A stretch of DNA of 64,000 bases from contig NZ_JAHHZM010000009.1 of assembly GCF_018642165.1 (NCBI RefSeq), forward strand, positions 1 to 64,000, in the 5' to 3' direction. Of this stretch, positions 43,170-52,378 are shown piece by piece. How positions within the stretch are numbered: position 1 is the first letter of the stretch; each line of letters starts with the position of its first letter. The notes beneath the pieces were generated by a model that searched no databases, had not been told where the DNA came from, and was given only the letters and a program-made list of their open reading frames with translations. A program made the position numbers and the translations under genes. This DNA comes from Echinicola shivajiensis. GTDB taxonomy: Bacteria > Bacteroidota > Bacteroidia > Cytophagales > Cyclobacteriaceae.

Positions 43170-43631
43170 TCAATTCCTAATACTCTCAGCAAAAAAATCC
43201 TTTTTCCACATTTCATTAGTAATGAAATTGACCGTGTCTAAAATCCCATAAACATTTTTAGGAACGAAAGGACTGATACGAATTTGATAATTTCCATGAC
43301 GGTCTTTTTGGATGTCCATTTCATATTTATTTTTCAAATGGAGCAGGGCTCTTGGAAAAAATATCTGAACATGTGTGGAAGTCATCTCGGAATGGATGCC
43401 AAAACGCTTTTTCTTATGGTGATAATGCTGCAAAACTGCCTTATCTTGAAAAGTCTTTTCTTGAATTACCAGCGAGGATTCCAACCATAACTTGGGATTG
43501 AACTCATGTTTCACTAAAATATTACCCTTCTTAAAGGAATAGTGTACATGATTATCCAAATCCAGCTTAACTGGCATATTATTCTTAATCCCTAGAAATC
43601 TCCAGAGATTGTCAATCTTCTTAACATCCAT
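43170..43631 (-). CDS. Hypothetical protein
   Basis: The 153-aa protein is rich in aromatic, lysine and histidine residues (QHYHHKKKRFGIHSEM) and looks like a soluble beta-rich domain with no signal peptide. No family recognised. It starts 18 bp after the stop of the membrane-anchored protein on the same strand, so the two are probably co-transcribed. Confidence 0.6.
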   Translation of the reverse strand: MDVKKIDNLWRFLGIKNNMPVKLDLDNHVHYSFKKGNILVKHEFNPKLWLESSLVIQEKTFQDKAVLQHYHHKKKRFGIHSEMTSTHVQIFFPRALLHLKNKYEMDIQKDRHGNYQIRISPFVPKNVYGILDTVNFITNEMWKKDFFAESIRN

Positions 43632-43649
43632 ACGGTTGTACTTTTGGGT

Positions 43650-44240
43650 TTATTCTATGAGCCTGAAATAATCCTCAGCAGTTACTGTAAAAGCATAACG
43701 CTCTTTTTCGGAATCTAGTATTGTTTGCCAATCACTATTAATTTTCACCTGAAACCTGGTACCATCTTCTATTAATGGTGCTAAACGGGCTACAAAATCA
43801 AAATGGGAATGCCTATCTCCAGGGATAAAACTTAAAGTTCCTGTATTACCATTCTCGAGATTTTCCCACCTGACCTGAATTTCTTTCTCATCATTTAGAA
43901 GTTCCGAGGGCTCCAAATAAATAAAGGCCTTATCTTTTATACGGCTTATTATTATAGAAAGATTGATAAATGGCCGATTTTCATCTTTTAGCCTTTTCCC
44001 ATAGCGAAAGATATCCAGCTTGGCCTCATCCTTTTTTTCCACATCATAATAGTATTGGCGCATATTTTTGAAATACAGTCTACTCGCATCGGTAATATGG
44101 CTTTGGCCTGCCTCTCCAGTATTATCCGCGCGGTAATCATTAAAAAAAGAAAAGACAAAAACTATCCCAATGGACAGCAAACCAAAAATCTTGATGATCT
44201 TGATCAGTTCTGGTGTGAATATGGGTTGCTTGGCTGCCAT
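43650..44240 (-). CDS. Membrane-anchored hypothetical protein
   Basis: The 196-aa protein has one N-terminal span (IIKIFGLLSIGIVFVFSFF) and a soluble, presumably periplasmic domain with mixed strands (FINLSIIISRIKDKAFIYLE, then YAFTVTAEDYFRLIE). No motif or family was recognised. It is followed at 18 bp by another hypothetical gene; the decarboxylase gene lies 57 bp upstream on the same strand. Confidence 0.6.
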   Translation of the reverse strand: MAAKQPIFTPELIKIIKIFGLLSIGIVFVFSFFNDYRADNTGEAGQSHITDASRLYFKNMRQYYYDVEKKDEAKLDIFRYGKRLKDENRPFINLSIIISRIKDKAFIYLEPSELLNDEKEIQVRWENLENGNTGTLSFIPGDRHSHFDFVARLAPLIEDGTRFQVKINSDWQTILDSEKERYAFTVTAEDYFRLIE

Positions 44241-44297
44241 CTTCGGTTTATATAGGATTCATCCAATGTCTACTTATACACAAAACTTAAATATGGG

Positions 44298-45713
44298 CTA
44301 ACTGAGTTCCGCTAACTTTTCCATTAATAGTTCCCAAGCCATTTCAATTTCATTAACGGAAACATCCGTTTGACCGATTACCCACCTTATACAATACTTG
44401 CCATCCAACTTGGTATGTGTAAAGAAAACCTTTCCTGTAGCATTTACCGAATGCATCCATTGAGCATTAAGGCTGTTTAACTTTTCTTCGCTTAAGGACT
44501 TATCCACAAACCTAAAACAAATGGTATTCAATGGGATAGGAGCCAAGAGCTCCAAATTCTCATGGTTTTCGACCAAGTTTGCTACCTTTTTGCTAAGGGA
44601 CAAATGCAATCTAAGCTTCTCCCGGATTCCCTCCAGACCGTAAGACCTGAGTACAAACCAAAGCTTCAGAGCACGGAATCTTCTGCCCAATTGAATTCCC
44701 CAATCCCGGTAATTATTCACATGCTCATCCTGTTTTGTTCTCAAATATTCCGGGGTCATGGAAAAAGTATTTACCAAATATTCAGCATCTTTAACATAAA
44801 GCACAGAACAATCAAAATTGGTAAACATCCATTTATGGGGATTGAAAACATAGCTATCTGCTTTGACCTTATTATCCAGCATCCAGCGGCACTCTGGAAG
44901 TAATAATGCCGTACCTGCATAAGCTGCATCTATATGATGCCACAGCTCATATTCCTCACAAATTTCTCCGATTTCCTTAACAGGATCAATGGCTGTGGAA
45001 CTGGTCGTTCCTAAAGCTGAAACTACGCAAAGAGGGGTAAATCCAGCCATTAAATCTGCTGATATGGCCTCACTAAGGGAATTTAGATCCATCGCATGGG
45101 ACTTATCCACAGCAACTTTTACAAGGTTTGCTTCTCCTAATCCGGCAATTCTCATGGCCTTATCCACTGAAGAATGCACATGAGAGGAACTGTATATCCT
45201 ATATTTTTCTTGACCTGTAAATCCATCCTTATTGATGGAAAAATTGCTGGCCCTTTCTCTAGCTGAAAGTATGGCACAAAGGGTAGCAGTGGAAGCAGTA
45301 TCCTGAATCACTCCTTGCCAAGATGAATTGAGTCCCTTCGCATCCCTTAACCATTCCAATACCTTTTCTTCCAATTCAGTAGCGGCAGGAGAGGTCAACC
45401 AAGACATACACTGCGCCCCCAAGGTAGACATCAGCATTTCCGCTAAAATTGATGGTTCAGAATTATTGGCTGGGAAGTATCCGAAAAAGGCAGGATGCTG
45501 CCAATGGGTCATGCCAGGCATAATGATTTGCTCAAAATCCTGGAAAATATAATCAAAGGACTCAGGTAGCTCAGGGGCTCCTTTTGGGATTTGTTGATAA
45601 ATATCTCCTGGTTGTACATCTGGACTAACAGGATAGGAGCCCTTATTTTCCAGATAATCAGCCATCCAATCTACCAGTTTATGGGCATGCTTTCGAAAAT
45701 CCTTATTATTCAT
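44298..45713 (-). CDS. Pyridoxal-dependent amino acid decarboxylase (group II, AADC-like)
   Basis: The 471-aa protein has the group II decarboxylase layout: N-terminal HPAFFGYFPANNSEPSIL, cofactor-side VIQDTASTATLCAIL, LWHHIDAAYAGTA and the PLP lysine in FNPHKWMFTNFD. This is most like aromatic-L-amino-acid decarboxylases, making tryptamine, tyramine or similar amines. Glutamate or histidine decarboxylase activity cannot be excluded. The enzyme is cytosolic. It may be the first gene of a minus-strand unit with two hypothetical genes. Confidence 0.92.
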   Translation of the reverse strand: MNNKDFRKHAHKLVDWMADYLENKGSYPVSPDVQPGDIYQQIPKGAPELPESFDYIFQDFEQIIMPGMTHWQHPAFFGYFPANNSEPSILAEMLMSTLGAQCMSWLTSPAATELEEKVLEWLRDAKGLNSSWQGVIQDTASTATLCAILSARERASNFSINKDGFTGQEKYRIYSSSHVHSSVDKAMRIAGLGEANLVKVAVDKSHAMDLNSLSEAISADLMAGFTPLCVVSALGTTSSTAIDPVKEIGEICEEYELWHHIDAAYAGTALLLPECRWMLDNKVKADSYVFNPHKWMFTNFDCSVLYVKDAEYLVNTFSMTPEYLRTKQDEHVNNYRDWGIQLGRRFRALKLWFVLRSYGLEGIREKLRLHLSLSKKVANLVENHENLELLAPIPLNTICFRFVDKSLSEEKLNSLNAQWMHSVNATGKVFFTHTKLDGKYCIRWVIGQTDVSVNEIEMAWELLMEKLAELS

Positions 45714-45758
45714 GGTTTATTATAATAGTACAGAGTAGTGAGTTTTGGGTAAATACAT

Positions 45759-45805
45759 CATCGCGAGAGGTCAACAGTTTCTCAAACATAAAAGAGTTGT
45801 ATGAC
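45759..45805. repeat. 47-bp direct repeat, copy 1
   Basis: Runs from catcgcgagaggtcaaca to atgac. It matches the segment 45908-45954 at 42 of 47 positions, in the same orientation. The two copies bracket a TGTCAT-type palindrome. The second copy lies at the left edge of the IS110 element, so these may be old insertion-site or element-end sequences. Confidence 0.75.
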
Positions 45806-45821
45806 GTGAGCTTCAAATCAA

Positions 45822-45895
45822 TGTCATGCTGACGATAGGAAGCATCTCTTCCAGTAACGACTAGGAAAAGAGATCCTTCCTTTGTCAGAATGACA
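45822..45895. repeat. TGTCAT-type palindrome near the IS110 element
   Basis: A long imperfect hairpin: tgtcatgctgacgataggaa at one end and its counterpart ttcctttgtcagaatgaca at the other, with catctctt and aagagatc inside. The arms match over almost 28 positions. It belongs to the same family as 40038-40282 and lies 60 bp left of the probable IS110 end. Confidence 0.85.
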
Positions 45896-45907
45896 TTTTA
45901 TTCACGT

Positions 45908-45954
45908 CATCGCGAGAGGTCAACATTTTCTCAAATATAAAGGAGCTGAATGAC
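45908..45954. repeat. 47-bp direct repeat, copy 2
   Basis: The partner of 45759-45805, with 5 mismatches. It borders the presumed left end of the IS110-family element. The flank on the other side of the element, ggagctctgcgacgtggcga at about 47499, resembles the second half of a palindrome whose first half would be catcgcgag. Confidence 0.7.
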
Positions 45955-45959
45955 AGTTT

Positions 45960-46151
45960 ATTGGCTAACTTCAGTGTATTTCTTATGCAGTATGGCCGCT
46001 TTCGGTATAGTGCATTTTGCCTGTCTGCGAGTATGGTTCCACAGGATATGGTAAAGGAGTTTGGAACGTCATCATTGATTGTCCGCATGGTAGCCTGTCC
46101 GTTTCCCTGTCCCTGTGGGCATAAGAGAATATTCATTAAGCTGTATATGCT
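45960..46151 (+). ncRNA. Candidate IS110 bridge RNA leader
   Basis: IS110-group elements carry a structured noncoding RNA between the left end and the recombinase, which pairs with target and donor DNA. This 190-base untranslated leader has the right place and length. One clear hairpin is GTTCCA (46036-46041) with TGGAAC (46062-46067) around a 20-base loop, which could be a binding loop. Guide sequences were not matched to flanks, so this is positional inference only. Short frames across it are ignored. Confidence 0.45.
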
Positions 46152-47441
46152 ATGGAAAAGATCCACAACAATGCTGCGGGCATAGACATAGGCTCCCGCA
46201 ATATCTACATAGGCCTGGAAGGGGCCGAAGTAAAGGTTTTCGGAACCTACACTTCCGAATTCAGGAGTGCGCTGGCATACCTTCTGTCCAATGGCGTGAA
46301 GACCGTGGCGATGGAAGCGACCGGTTCTTACTGGATCATCCTGTACGACATGCTCGTGGAAGGAGGGCTGGACGTCTGGTTGGTGGACGGAAGGCAGACC
46401 CGCCAGGTACCGGGACGCAAGACCGATGTGAAGGACTGCCAATGGATACAACAGCTGCACAGTTACGGCCTGCTGAACCGCTGTTTTGTAGCCGAGGGGG
46501 AACTCAAGGAACTCCGGGGGTACCAACGCCTGCGTGAAGACCATATCCGTAGCGCGGCGATGCATATCAACCATATGCAAAAGGCCCTGATAGAAATGAA
46601 CATCCGACTTCCTGAAGTGCTCAGCCAGATACAGGGAACAAGCGGAATGTCCATCATCCGTGCCATTCTGGGCGGTGAACGGGATGCTGAAGTCCTGCTT
46701 TCGCTGTGTCACAACAGCCTGGTCAAAAACAAATCCCAAGAAATCCTTTCGGCCCTGGAGGGTTTTTATACCGAACAGGGACTCTTCTCGCTGAAACAGG
46801 CACATGATGGTTACATGTTCTACCAAGGGCAAATAGCTGAATGCGATGCCGTCCTCAGAGAGGTTCTCTGTCGGATCAACAGGGACAAGACCTGCCATCA
46901 GACCGGAACCCGAAAGCCCATCCGCCACCATAAACCGGCTATTCCGGATCTGGGGAAGCACATGCTGGACCTGTTCGGAGGAAGGGATGCCACCGTCCTG
47001 CCAGGTTTTACCGACTACACCTGGTTTCAGGTATTCAGCGAAACGGGCACCGATCTGGAGCGTTGGCCCACTGAAAAACACTTTACCAGCTGGCTCGGCC
47101 TGTCGCCCGGACAGAACAACTCCGGTCAGCGAAAGAAACGGGCAAAAAAGAAAGGAAAGCCTACGGCGGGACAGATATTCCGCGGCATGGCCCAAAGCCT
47201 CCTGCAAAGCAAGAAAATAGCCTTTGGGGCTTTTGGAAGAAGGATCAGGGGGCGAAAAGGACCACAGGTAGCCATCAAGGCCGTTGCCCGAAAGCTGGCC
47301 GCGCAATACTGGAGGCTTATGGTAAAGGGAAAGGAATTCGTTGAAAAGGGAGTCGCCGATTATGAACAGATACTCAGGCTTCAAAAGGAGAAATACCTTA
47401 AGAAACTCGCCTTTGAACTCAATGTTGTTATCGATATATGA
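46152..47441 (+). CDS. IS110 family transposase
   Basis: The 429-aa protein has the N-terminal RuvC-like DEDD domain: Asp12 in GIDIGSRNIYIGL, Glu55 in VAMEATGSYW, Asp92 and Asp95 in KTDVKDCQWIQQL. A helical middle region and the C-terminal Transposase_20 domain follow, with EKHFTSWLGLSPGQNNSGQR carrying the candidate serine nucleophile. Length is typical of full IS110 transposases and no frameshift is seen, so the element may be active. The bridge RNA would direct its target choice. Confidence 0.97.
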   Translation: MEKIHNNAAGIDIGSRNIYIGLEGAEVKVFGTYTSEFRSALAYLLSNGVKTVAMEATGSYWIILYDMLVEGGLDVWLVDGRQTRQVPGRKTDVKDCQWIQQLHSYGLLNRCFVAEGELKELRGYQRLREDHIRSAAMHINHMQKALIEMNIRLPEVLSQIQGTSGMSIIRAILGGERDAEVLLSLCHNSLVKNKSQEILSALEGFYTEQGLFSLKQAHDGYMFYQGQIAECDAVLREVLCRINRDKTCHQTGTRKPIRHHKPAIPDLGKHMLDLFGGRDATVLPGFTDYTWFQVFSETGTDLERWPTEKHFTSWLGLSPGQNNSGQRKKRAKKKGKPTAGQIFRGMAQSLLQSKKIAFGAFGRRIRGRKGPQVAIKAVARKLAAQYWRLMVKGKEFVEKGVADYEQILRLQKEKYLKKLAFELNVVIDI

Positions 47442-47565
47442 AAAACTATAAAACATATAATATCTATTTAACCGAATATTCTATCGACTGTCAATGGTAG
47501 GAGCTCTGCGACGTGGCGATCTGGTCTTAAAGTTTTAATCTAGCGTATCAAATCTAAAGCCTAAA

Positions 47566-48324
47566 CTAATGCACATAAGATCCAGCATTGAAATCTATGG
47601 TACTTCCAGTGGCATGGTCTGCTAAGCCCGAGCACAGCAAACAAACCATTGGCGCTATATCTTCAGGCTCTGTCAATCGCTCCAAAGCAATATCCTCAAT
47701 GGCAAAATCCTCCCCGTACTGATCAATAAAATCCTGGGCCATCTCGGTGCGAACGAAGCCCGGAGCAATAATAAATGCTCGGATGCCCTCTTTTCCATAA
47801 TAACGCGCTATAGATCTTGTAAATCCCAGCAAAGCCGATTTGGATGCTGCATAGGCCAAATACTCTGGTGTATCACCTCTAAAAGCAGCCCTGGAGCTGA
47901 TACTTATTAATCTTCCATTCTTATTCAATCGGGCATGGTTGATAAACTCCTTACTGATAATGGCCAGTGCATTTACATTAACGGTCATCGTTGCCAACCA
48001 AGTTGAAGCCCAATCATTTGTTCCAGCCTCATCAGAAATCGATTTGGCAATGCCTGCATTGTTAATCACCGCATCTATCTTTCCATATTTATCCACCAAA
48101 TCAGGCAGCCAGCCCTTTACTTGCTTCAAATCAGCAAAGTCACATTGAACCAAATGGGATTTATTTTTCAGTTTTGATTGAAGCAGTTGAGCCTCTTCTA
48201 AATGTTTGGAATAGTGAATAAGCACCTCCGCTCCTGACGAGGACAACTGCTTGGCAATGGCTCTTCCAATGCCTCTGGAAGCTCCAGTGACTAAGATTCT
48301 TTGTTTTGAAAGGGAAATATTCAT
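47566..48324 (-). CDS. Short-chain dehydrogenase/reductase (FabG-like)
   Basis: The 252-aa protein has the NAD(P)-binding TGASRGIG (from about residue 14), NNAG, the catalytic serine in RLISISSRAAF, and YxxxK in LAYAASKSALLGF. The C-terminal EPEDIAPMVCLLCSG and GSTIDFNAGSYVH are typical of classical SDRs. NADP preference cannot be fixed. The substrate is unknown; it could be a ketoacyl reductase or a general alcohol dehydrogenase. It lies next to the IS110 tail and convergent with it. Confidence 0.93.
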   Translation of the reverse strand: MNISLSKQRILVTGASRGIGRAIAKQLSSSGAEVLIHYSKHLEEAQLLQSKLKNKSHLVQCDFADLKQVKGWLPDLVDKYGKIDAVINNAGIAKSISDEAGTNDWASTWLATMTVNVNALAIISKEFINHARLNKNGRLISISSRAAFRGDTPEYLAYAASKSALLGFTRSIARYYGKEGIRAFIIAPGFVRTEMAQDFIDQYGEDFAIEDIALERLTEPEDIAPMVCLLCSGLADHATGSTIDFNAGSYVH

Positions 48325-48427
48325 GAATAAATAATTGGCTTGTTCTAAAAATAATAAATGAGACTACAAGGACAAAAGGAAAAATATTATCGGGGATAAG
48401 TTAGTTACTATGGCCTCAAATTTTTCG

Positions 48428-49042
48428 CTAGGTCTGCTTTATTCCATCTTTGGTGGACAAATAGGCAAGTATTTCTGTTTCAGAAAGATTAAAAGTTTCC
48501 TTAATGCCGGCAATAATTGTCGACAAATAGGAGGGATGGGGCTGGACTTTAGGAAAAATGATCTTTTCATGAGTAAAGGTAAAAATAGGGGCTCCTCCAT
48601 TTTCACCCAAATAACAAACGGTATTATACCACTTTGTATTCTTGATAATGGCATTTCCTTTCTTCTCGATGACATCAAAATCAATAGTAGGTCTTTTGTT
48701 AAGGGCATTTTCCTGCTTGACTACATCGATGAACTGATCTTTTGTGATCAAATACATCCTAGCATATGTCTTGGCTAAAACATCTTCCTCTTTGTGGATA
48801 AATGCAACCCCACCATTATGCCATACCCTTGCTTCCTTCGCAAAATATAGCTTATGCTTAATAATGAGGCCTTTTTTATCCCTTGGAAGTGATTTATCCA
48901 CACATCCTTCATAAGTTCTATTCGCCCCCTTGGGTTGTCCGCCACAGATATAACATAGGAATCTTTCTTCCAATAAATTAGATCCATAACTGGCATACCA
49001 AACGAGGGCTTTTGAAACTGTATTATTGTCATTCTTATCCAT
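48428..49042 (-). CDS. Gamma-glutamylcyclotransferase-like fold protein
   Basis: The 204-aa protein begins with LVWYASYGSNLLEERF, the YxSYGSN nucleotide or substrate-binding loop of the GGCT/AIG2-like fold. WHNGGVAFIHKEEDVLAKTY and ARMYLITKDQFIDVV follow in the expected order. The catalytic glutamate was not assigned with certainty. It could be a GGCT-like enzyme or a binding protein of the same fold. It is a single minus-strand gene between SDR and methyltransferase genes. Confidence 0.6.
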   Translation of the reverse strand: MDKNDNNTVSKALVWYASYGSNLLEERFLCYICGGQPKGANRTYEGCVDKSLPRDKKGLIIKHKLYFAKEARVWHNGGVAFIHKEEDVLAKTYARMYLITKDQFIDVVKQENALNKRPTIDFDVIEKKGNAIIKNTKWYNTVCYLGENGGAPIFTFTHEKIIFPKVQPHPSYLSTIIAGIKETFNLSETEILAYLSTKDGIKQT

Positions 49043-49126
49043 AAATTTACCAAGGGAATCATCCTGGGATCAATTTAACAAAAGAAGGTGGTAGAAATGA
49101 ACAGATTTTACAAGCCTTACTTAAGT

Positions 49127-50155
49127 TCATTTTTTGGCTATTGCCGCACTGGTAGGACCTGTAAGCCGCATCAATGAAACATCCCTAAATCCCGCTTCCT
49201 TCACCAACTCTTCAAAATCTCCGATACTAAAGTCGTAACCAGCCTCGGTCTCTATCAGCATATTCAAAGACATCAAAAGACCAAAAGTATTGTCTCTGCG
49301 TTCATTGTCGATGATATTTTCAATGATGACCAAGGCTCCTCCTTCAGGCAATGCCTCGTAGGCCTTGCTGATTAACATCTTCTTATCATCTTTTCCCCAA
49401 TCATGCAGGATATTTCCCATGGTTATCACATCCACCTTTGGAAAACTGTCCTCAAAAAAGTCCCCTGTTTGCACTTTCACCCTTTCTTCGAGGCCCATAG
49501 AACGAATATTATCCAGTGCGATAGGCGAAACAGGTTCTAAATCAAAGGAAACACAGCTCATATGGGCATTGTTCAGAGCTACTTGTGCAGAAAGATATCC
49601 ACCAGCACCACCTATATCACATAGGGTAAAATAAGAGGAAAAATCAAATTCATTGGCAAACATGATGAAGTTCCCCATTTGTATGCCGGCCATGGCATTC
49701 AAAAACTCCCTCAGTTTAAATTCATCCGCATAAACCTTTTCAAAAATAGAACCGTCACCTTCCTTGGCTTCGTTTTGAGGTTTTCCAGTTCTTAAACCTT
49801 CTTCCAGGTTGGCCCAAAAGGGATAAAGCCTATTATTGGCCATTTCCAATATCCCCCCTACATAACTTGGTTTGTTTCTATCCAAAAATTGGTCTGCCTC
49901 TGCTGAGTTTGAATAGTAGGCAGTTGATTTCAAACCTTCCCGCTCCAAAAATCCCAATGAAACCAGTGCATCCAGAAAATCATATAAGGACCTATCGTCC
50001 AAACCTAATTTTTCCTGGATGGCCTTGGATGATTGCTTTCCAAAAGATAAAAAGGTAAAGAGTCCCATTTTTACTGCAACTAACAGTACCTTACTGGCAA
50101 AAAAGCCCATTCCAATTTGTAGGATTTTTTCTGGAGTAACTTGATCTGAATTCAT
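49127..50155 (-). CDS. O-methyltransferase (acetylserotonin methyltransferase-like)
   Basis: The N-terminal winged-helix dimerisation domain (about 1-100; LQIGMGFFASKVLLVAVKMG and LDDRSLYDFLDALVSLGFLE) precedes the SAM domain. Motif I is CDIGGAGGYLSAQVAL, then SFDLEPV, and VDVITMGNILHDWGKDDKKM contains the catalytic-base HDW. This is the class of small-molecule O-methyltransferases (plant-type and polyketide). The substrate cannot be told. At 342 aa its length is usual. Confidence 0.92.
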   Translation of the reverse strand: MNSDQVTPEKILQIGMGFFASKVLLVAVKMGLFTFLSFGKQSSKAIQEKLGLDDRSLYDFLDALVSLGFLEREGLKSTAYYSNSAEADQFLDRNKPSYVGGILEMANNRLYPFWANLEEGLRTGKPQNEAKEGDGSIFEKVYADEFKLREFLNAMAGIQMGNFIMFANEFDFSSYFTLCDIGGAGGYLSAQVALNNAHMSCVSFDLEPVSPIALDNIRSMGLEERVKVQTGDFFEDSFPKVDVITMGNILHDWGKDDKKMLISKAYEALPEGGALVIIENIIDNERRDNTFGLLMSLNMLIETEAGYDFSIGDFEELVKEAGFRDVSLMRLTGPTSAAIAKK

Positions 50156-50306
50156 CTTGATTGGGTTTAATGTGGAAAATAACTAATACCTTTATCAAAG
50201 TACCTGAAAAAAGTATTTACATCCTGTGATAAGCTAATTTATCGGCCATTCAATAAAATAACCACAAAACCCAATAGCGAATTGATTAGTCCTAATCAGC
50301 TTGGTC

Positions 50307-50684
50307 TCAAATATGTTGATCTATCAACACAGGATTTCCGTCCGGATCAATAAGTACAACACTTCCAGGACCAGATCCTGATTCTTCCACTTCCTGCTCA
50401 GGTATGATTCCTGCGTTTTTCACATGTTCTTGAATCTTCCTTACGTCATCAAAATCCTTAAGGGTGTTGGCATTCTCATCCCAACCAGGGTTAAAGGTCA
50501 GGATATTCTTTTCAAACATGCCCTGGAACAAGCCGATCAAAGCATTGCCATTTTTCATGATCAGGTAGTTCTTTTCCATATCTCCAGCAAAAACTTCAAA
50601 TCCCAATTTTTCATAAAAGTCTTTGGAAGCCTTAATATCCTTAACACTAAGACTGATGGAAAAAGCGCCTAATTTCATTTGCAT
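50307..50684 (-). CDS. VOC (glyoxalase-like) family protein
   Basis: The 125-aa protein shows two beta-alpha-beta-beta-beta repeats: [20 protein letters not shown] with KLGFEVF, then [19 protein letters not shown]. This is the vicinal oxygen chelate fold. Metal-binding residues are not obvious, so it may be a bleomycin-resistance-type or unknown-function member. It lies about 150 bp from the O-methyltransferase gene on the same strand. Confidence 0.85.
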   Translation of the reverse strand: MQMKLGAFSISLSVKDIKASKDFYEKLGFEVFAGDMEKNYLIMKNGNALIGLFQGMFEKNILTFNPGWDENANTLKDFDDVRKIQEHVKNAGIIPEQEVEESGSGPGSVVLIDPDGNPVLIDQHI

Positions 50685-50837
50685 CGAGGTTTTGGTGTCC
50701 TAATCAATTTAAGCATTTTTTGGAAGAAATTATTGGAATATAGCTGATTAAAGGTGCTTATATCTAAGTATTATATTTTTATAGAAAAAATAGGATGAAT
50801 TATTACAGCCGATTAGAATTGATATTTGTGTGTAATA

Positions 50838-51338
50838 TTAGATTCTAGTAAATCGCTCAATCAAAGCCTTATGCTGAGGAAACTCTCCTGATAATCTTTC
50901 CCGCTCGGCCAGTTCAAAATCCCTAAAGTCAAAACCTGGTGATACAGTGCACCCCACCAAGGTAAAACTGTTTTGCTCTATCAGCTCAGCGGCAAACCAA
51001 TCTCCAGCAGGGACTACCAGTTGTGGTATTTGCCCATTTAGCAAATCCGAACCAATTAAAAATTCTTCATGAATTCCATCTGGTGACAAGCAATGAAGCC
51101 GAATGGGAGAACCCATATAAAAGTGCCATATTTCATCTTGCTTGATCCGGTGAAAGGCCGAAAAGGTATCAGAAGTCAACATAAAGTAAATACTGGTGGA
51201 ATAATTTCTGTTACCAATGATCCCTTCGGGCAAGCTTCCCTGATGAACTTCTCCCTCACTTCTATAAACTTCTTTAAAATACCCACCCTCAGGGTGTGGT
51301 TCCAATCCCAATTTTTTAATTATCTGTTGAATTTCCAT
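50838..51338 (-). CDS. DUF985 cupin-family protein
   Basis: The 166-aa protein carries the cupin_5 (DUF985) pattern: LGLEPHPEGGYFKEVYRS, SIYFMLTSDTFSAFHRIKQDEIWHF divided between two cupin strands, VPAGDWFAAEL and LVGCTVSPGFDFRDFEL. It probably binds a metal and a small sugar-like ligand; no substrate is known. The frame opens at 51359, but ATG at 51338 (MEIQQIIKKLGL) agrees with the family start. Confidence 0.85.
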   Translation of the reverse strand: MEIQQIIKKLGLEPHPEGGYFKEVYRSEGEVHQGSLPEGIIGNRNYSTSIYFMLTSDTFSAFHRIKQDEIWHFYMGSPIRLHCLSPDGIHEEFLIGSDLLNGQIPQLVVPAGDWFAAELIEQNSFTLVGCTVSPGFDFRDFELAERERLSGEFPQHKALIERFTRI

Positions 51339-51603
51339 AGTTTGTGAATAATAAGACATCCCATGATCCGAACTTAGCTATGCTTAATGGATAATTCAAG
51401 CTAATTCGCATTGATTACAGCCTTTCTACTATTGGTAAATATTAAATCATATATATAGAGTCCTTTACAACCAAAGCCCAAGGAAATCAATATTTCATTT
51501 TGAGCATGGCCCAAAGATATCCTTAAAGCAAAAATTATTGGGAGGAGCAATATAAACCGCAGCATCAATCTTTCATTAAAAATTGCCGCAAAGCTTCATT
51601 TTC

Positions 51604-52296
51604 TTATTTCCCTGCAGCGATTACCGCAAGATCCACTTGTACAGCACCAGCCTCAATAAGTTTATTGGCACAAGCTGCTAAGGTTGCCCCCGTAGTCATC
51701 ACATCATCCACTAACAGTAAACTTTTGCCCTTTATCTCTTCCCCAGATGATATGGAAAATACTCCTTCCACATTCTTAATCCTTTCCAATCGCGATTTTT
51801 TTGTTTGCGTTGAAGTAAAGTGTGGTCTTTTAAGACTTTGCACAACTTTGATATCCAAAACAGCTCCTAGTCCCATTGCAAACTGAAAACTTTGATTATA
51901 GCCTCGCCGTTTTTCTTTAAGAGGATGGAGAGGAACGGCCAGAATTCCATCCCAGTCTGCCTGGAAACCACTTTCCAATAACCTCTGCCCATAGAGCTTT
52001 CCCAAAACCTGACCTAATTCAGGCCTATTTCTGTATTTCAGTTGATGAAGTAGCTTTTGACTCATGCCTTTCTTAGTAAACCTAAGAAAAGACATCACAT
52101 TACTTGCATGAGTAAGCCCATAAACCTTGATAGCCAAATCATTGTTCTGGGGGCGTAAATGATAAGTGGTCACAGGGAGCTTTGATTGACACAGCCTACA
52201 CAATTGATTTTCAAAATCAAATAGGCTCCGTTTGCACAAGCAACAGCTTTGAGGAAACAATAATGCCAAAAAATCATTTAAAAAATTGAAACGCAT
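51604..52296 (-). CDS. ComF family protein
   Basis: The 230-aa protein has an N-terminal four-cysteine zinc ribbon (CCLCKRSLFDFENQLCRLC) and a C-terminal phosphoribosyltransferase-like domain with the PRPP-loop motif LLVDDVMTTGATLAAC. ComF proteins take part in DNA uptake and handling of ssDNA in competent bacteria; in others the role is unclear. No other competence genes are in the window. The start at 52296 is close to the divergent AhpD-like gene. Confidence 0.92.
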   Translation of the reverse strand: MRFNFLNDFLALLFPQSCCLCKRSLFDFENQLCRLCQSKLPVTTYHLRPQNNDLAIKVYGLTHASNVMSFLRFTKKGMSQKLLHQLKYRNRPELGQVLGKLYGQRLLESGFQADWDGILAVPLHPLKEKRRGYNQSFQFAMGLGAVLDIKVVQSLKRPHFTSTQTKKSRLERIKNVEGVFSISSGEEIKGKSLLLVDDVMTTGATLAACANKLIEAGAVQVDLAVIAAGK

Positions 52297-52378
52297 TAGG
52301 AAAAAGACTTGTTAGTTCTAATTGACAGGAAAATACCTGTTATATTTGCTAATTAGATAAAAACTATCCTATAAGTTA

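Larger units (their letters stand above)
45950..47490 (+). mobile_element. IS110-family insertion sequence
   Basis: Defined by its transposase (46152-47441), a leader of about 190 bp and a short tail. G+C is visibly higher than in the neighbouring genes, indicating transfer. IS110-family elements lack terminal inverted repeats and usually leave no target duplication, so ends are only approximate. The left flank has a REP-like palindrome and the right flank begins ggagctctgcgacgtggcga. This suggests insertion into a palindromic intergenic repeat, a known preference in this family. Confidence 0.75.

Noticed and set aside
45885-47456. A 523-codon open frame on the minus strand across the IS110 region
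   Set aside because: It lies antisense to the intact IS110 transposase, which has full family motifs; the high G+C of the element keeps the opposite strand open by chance.
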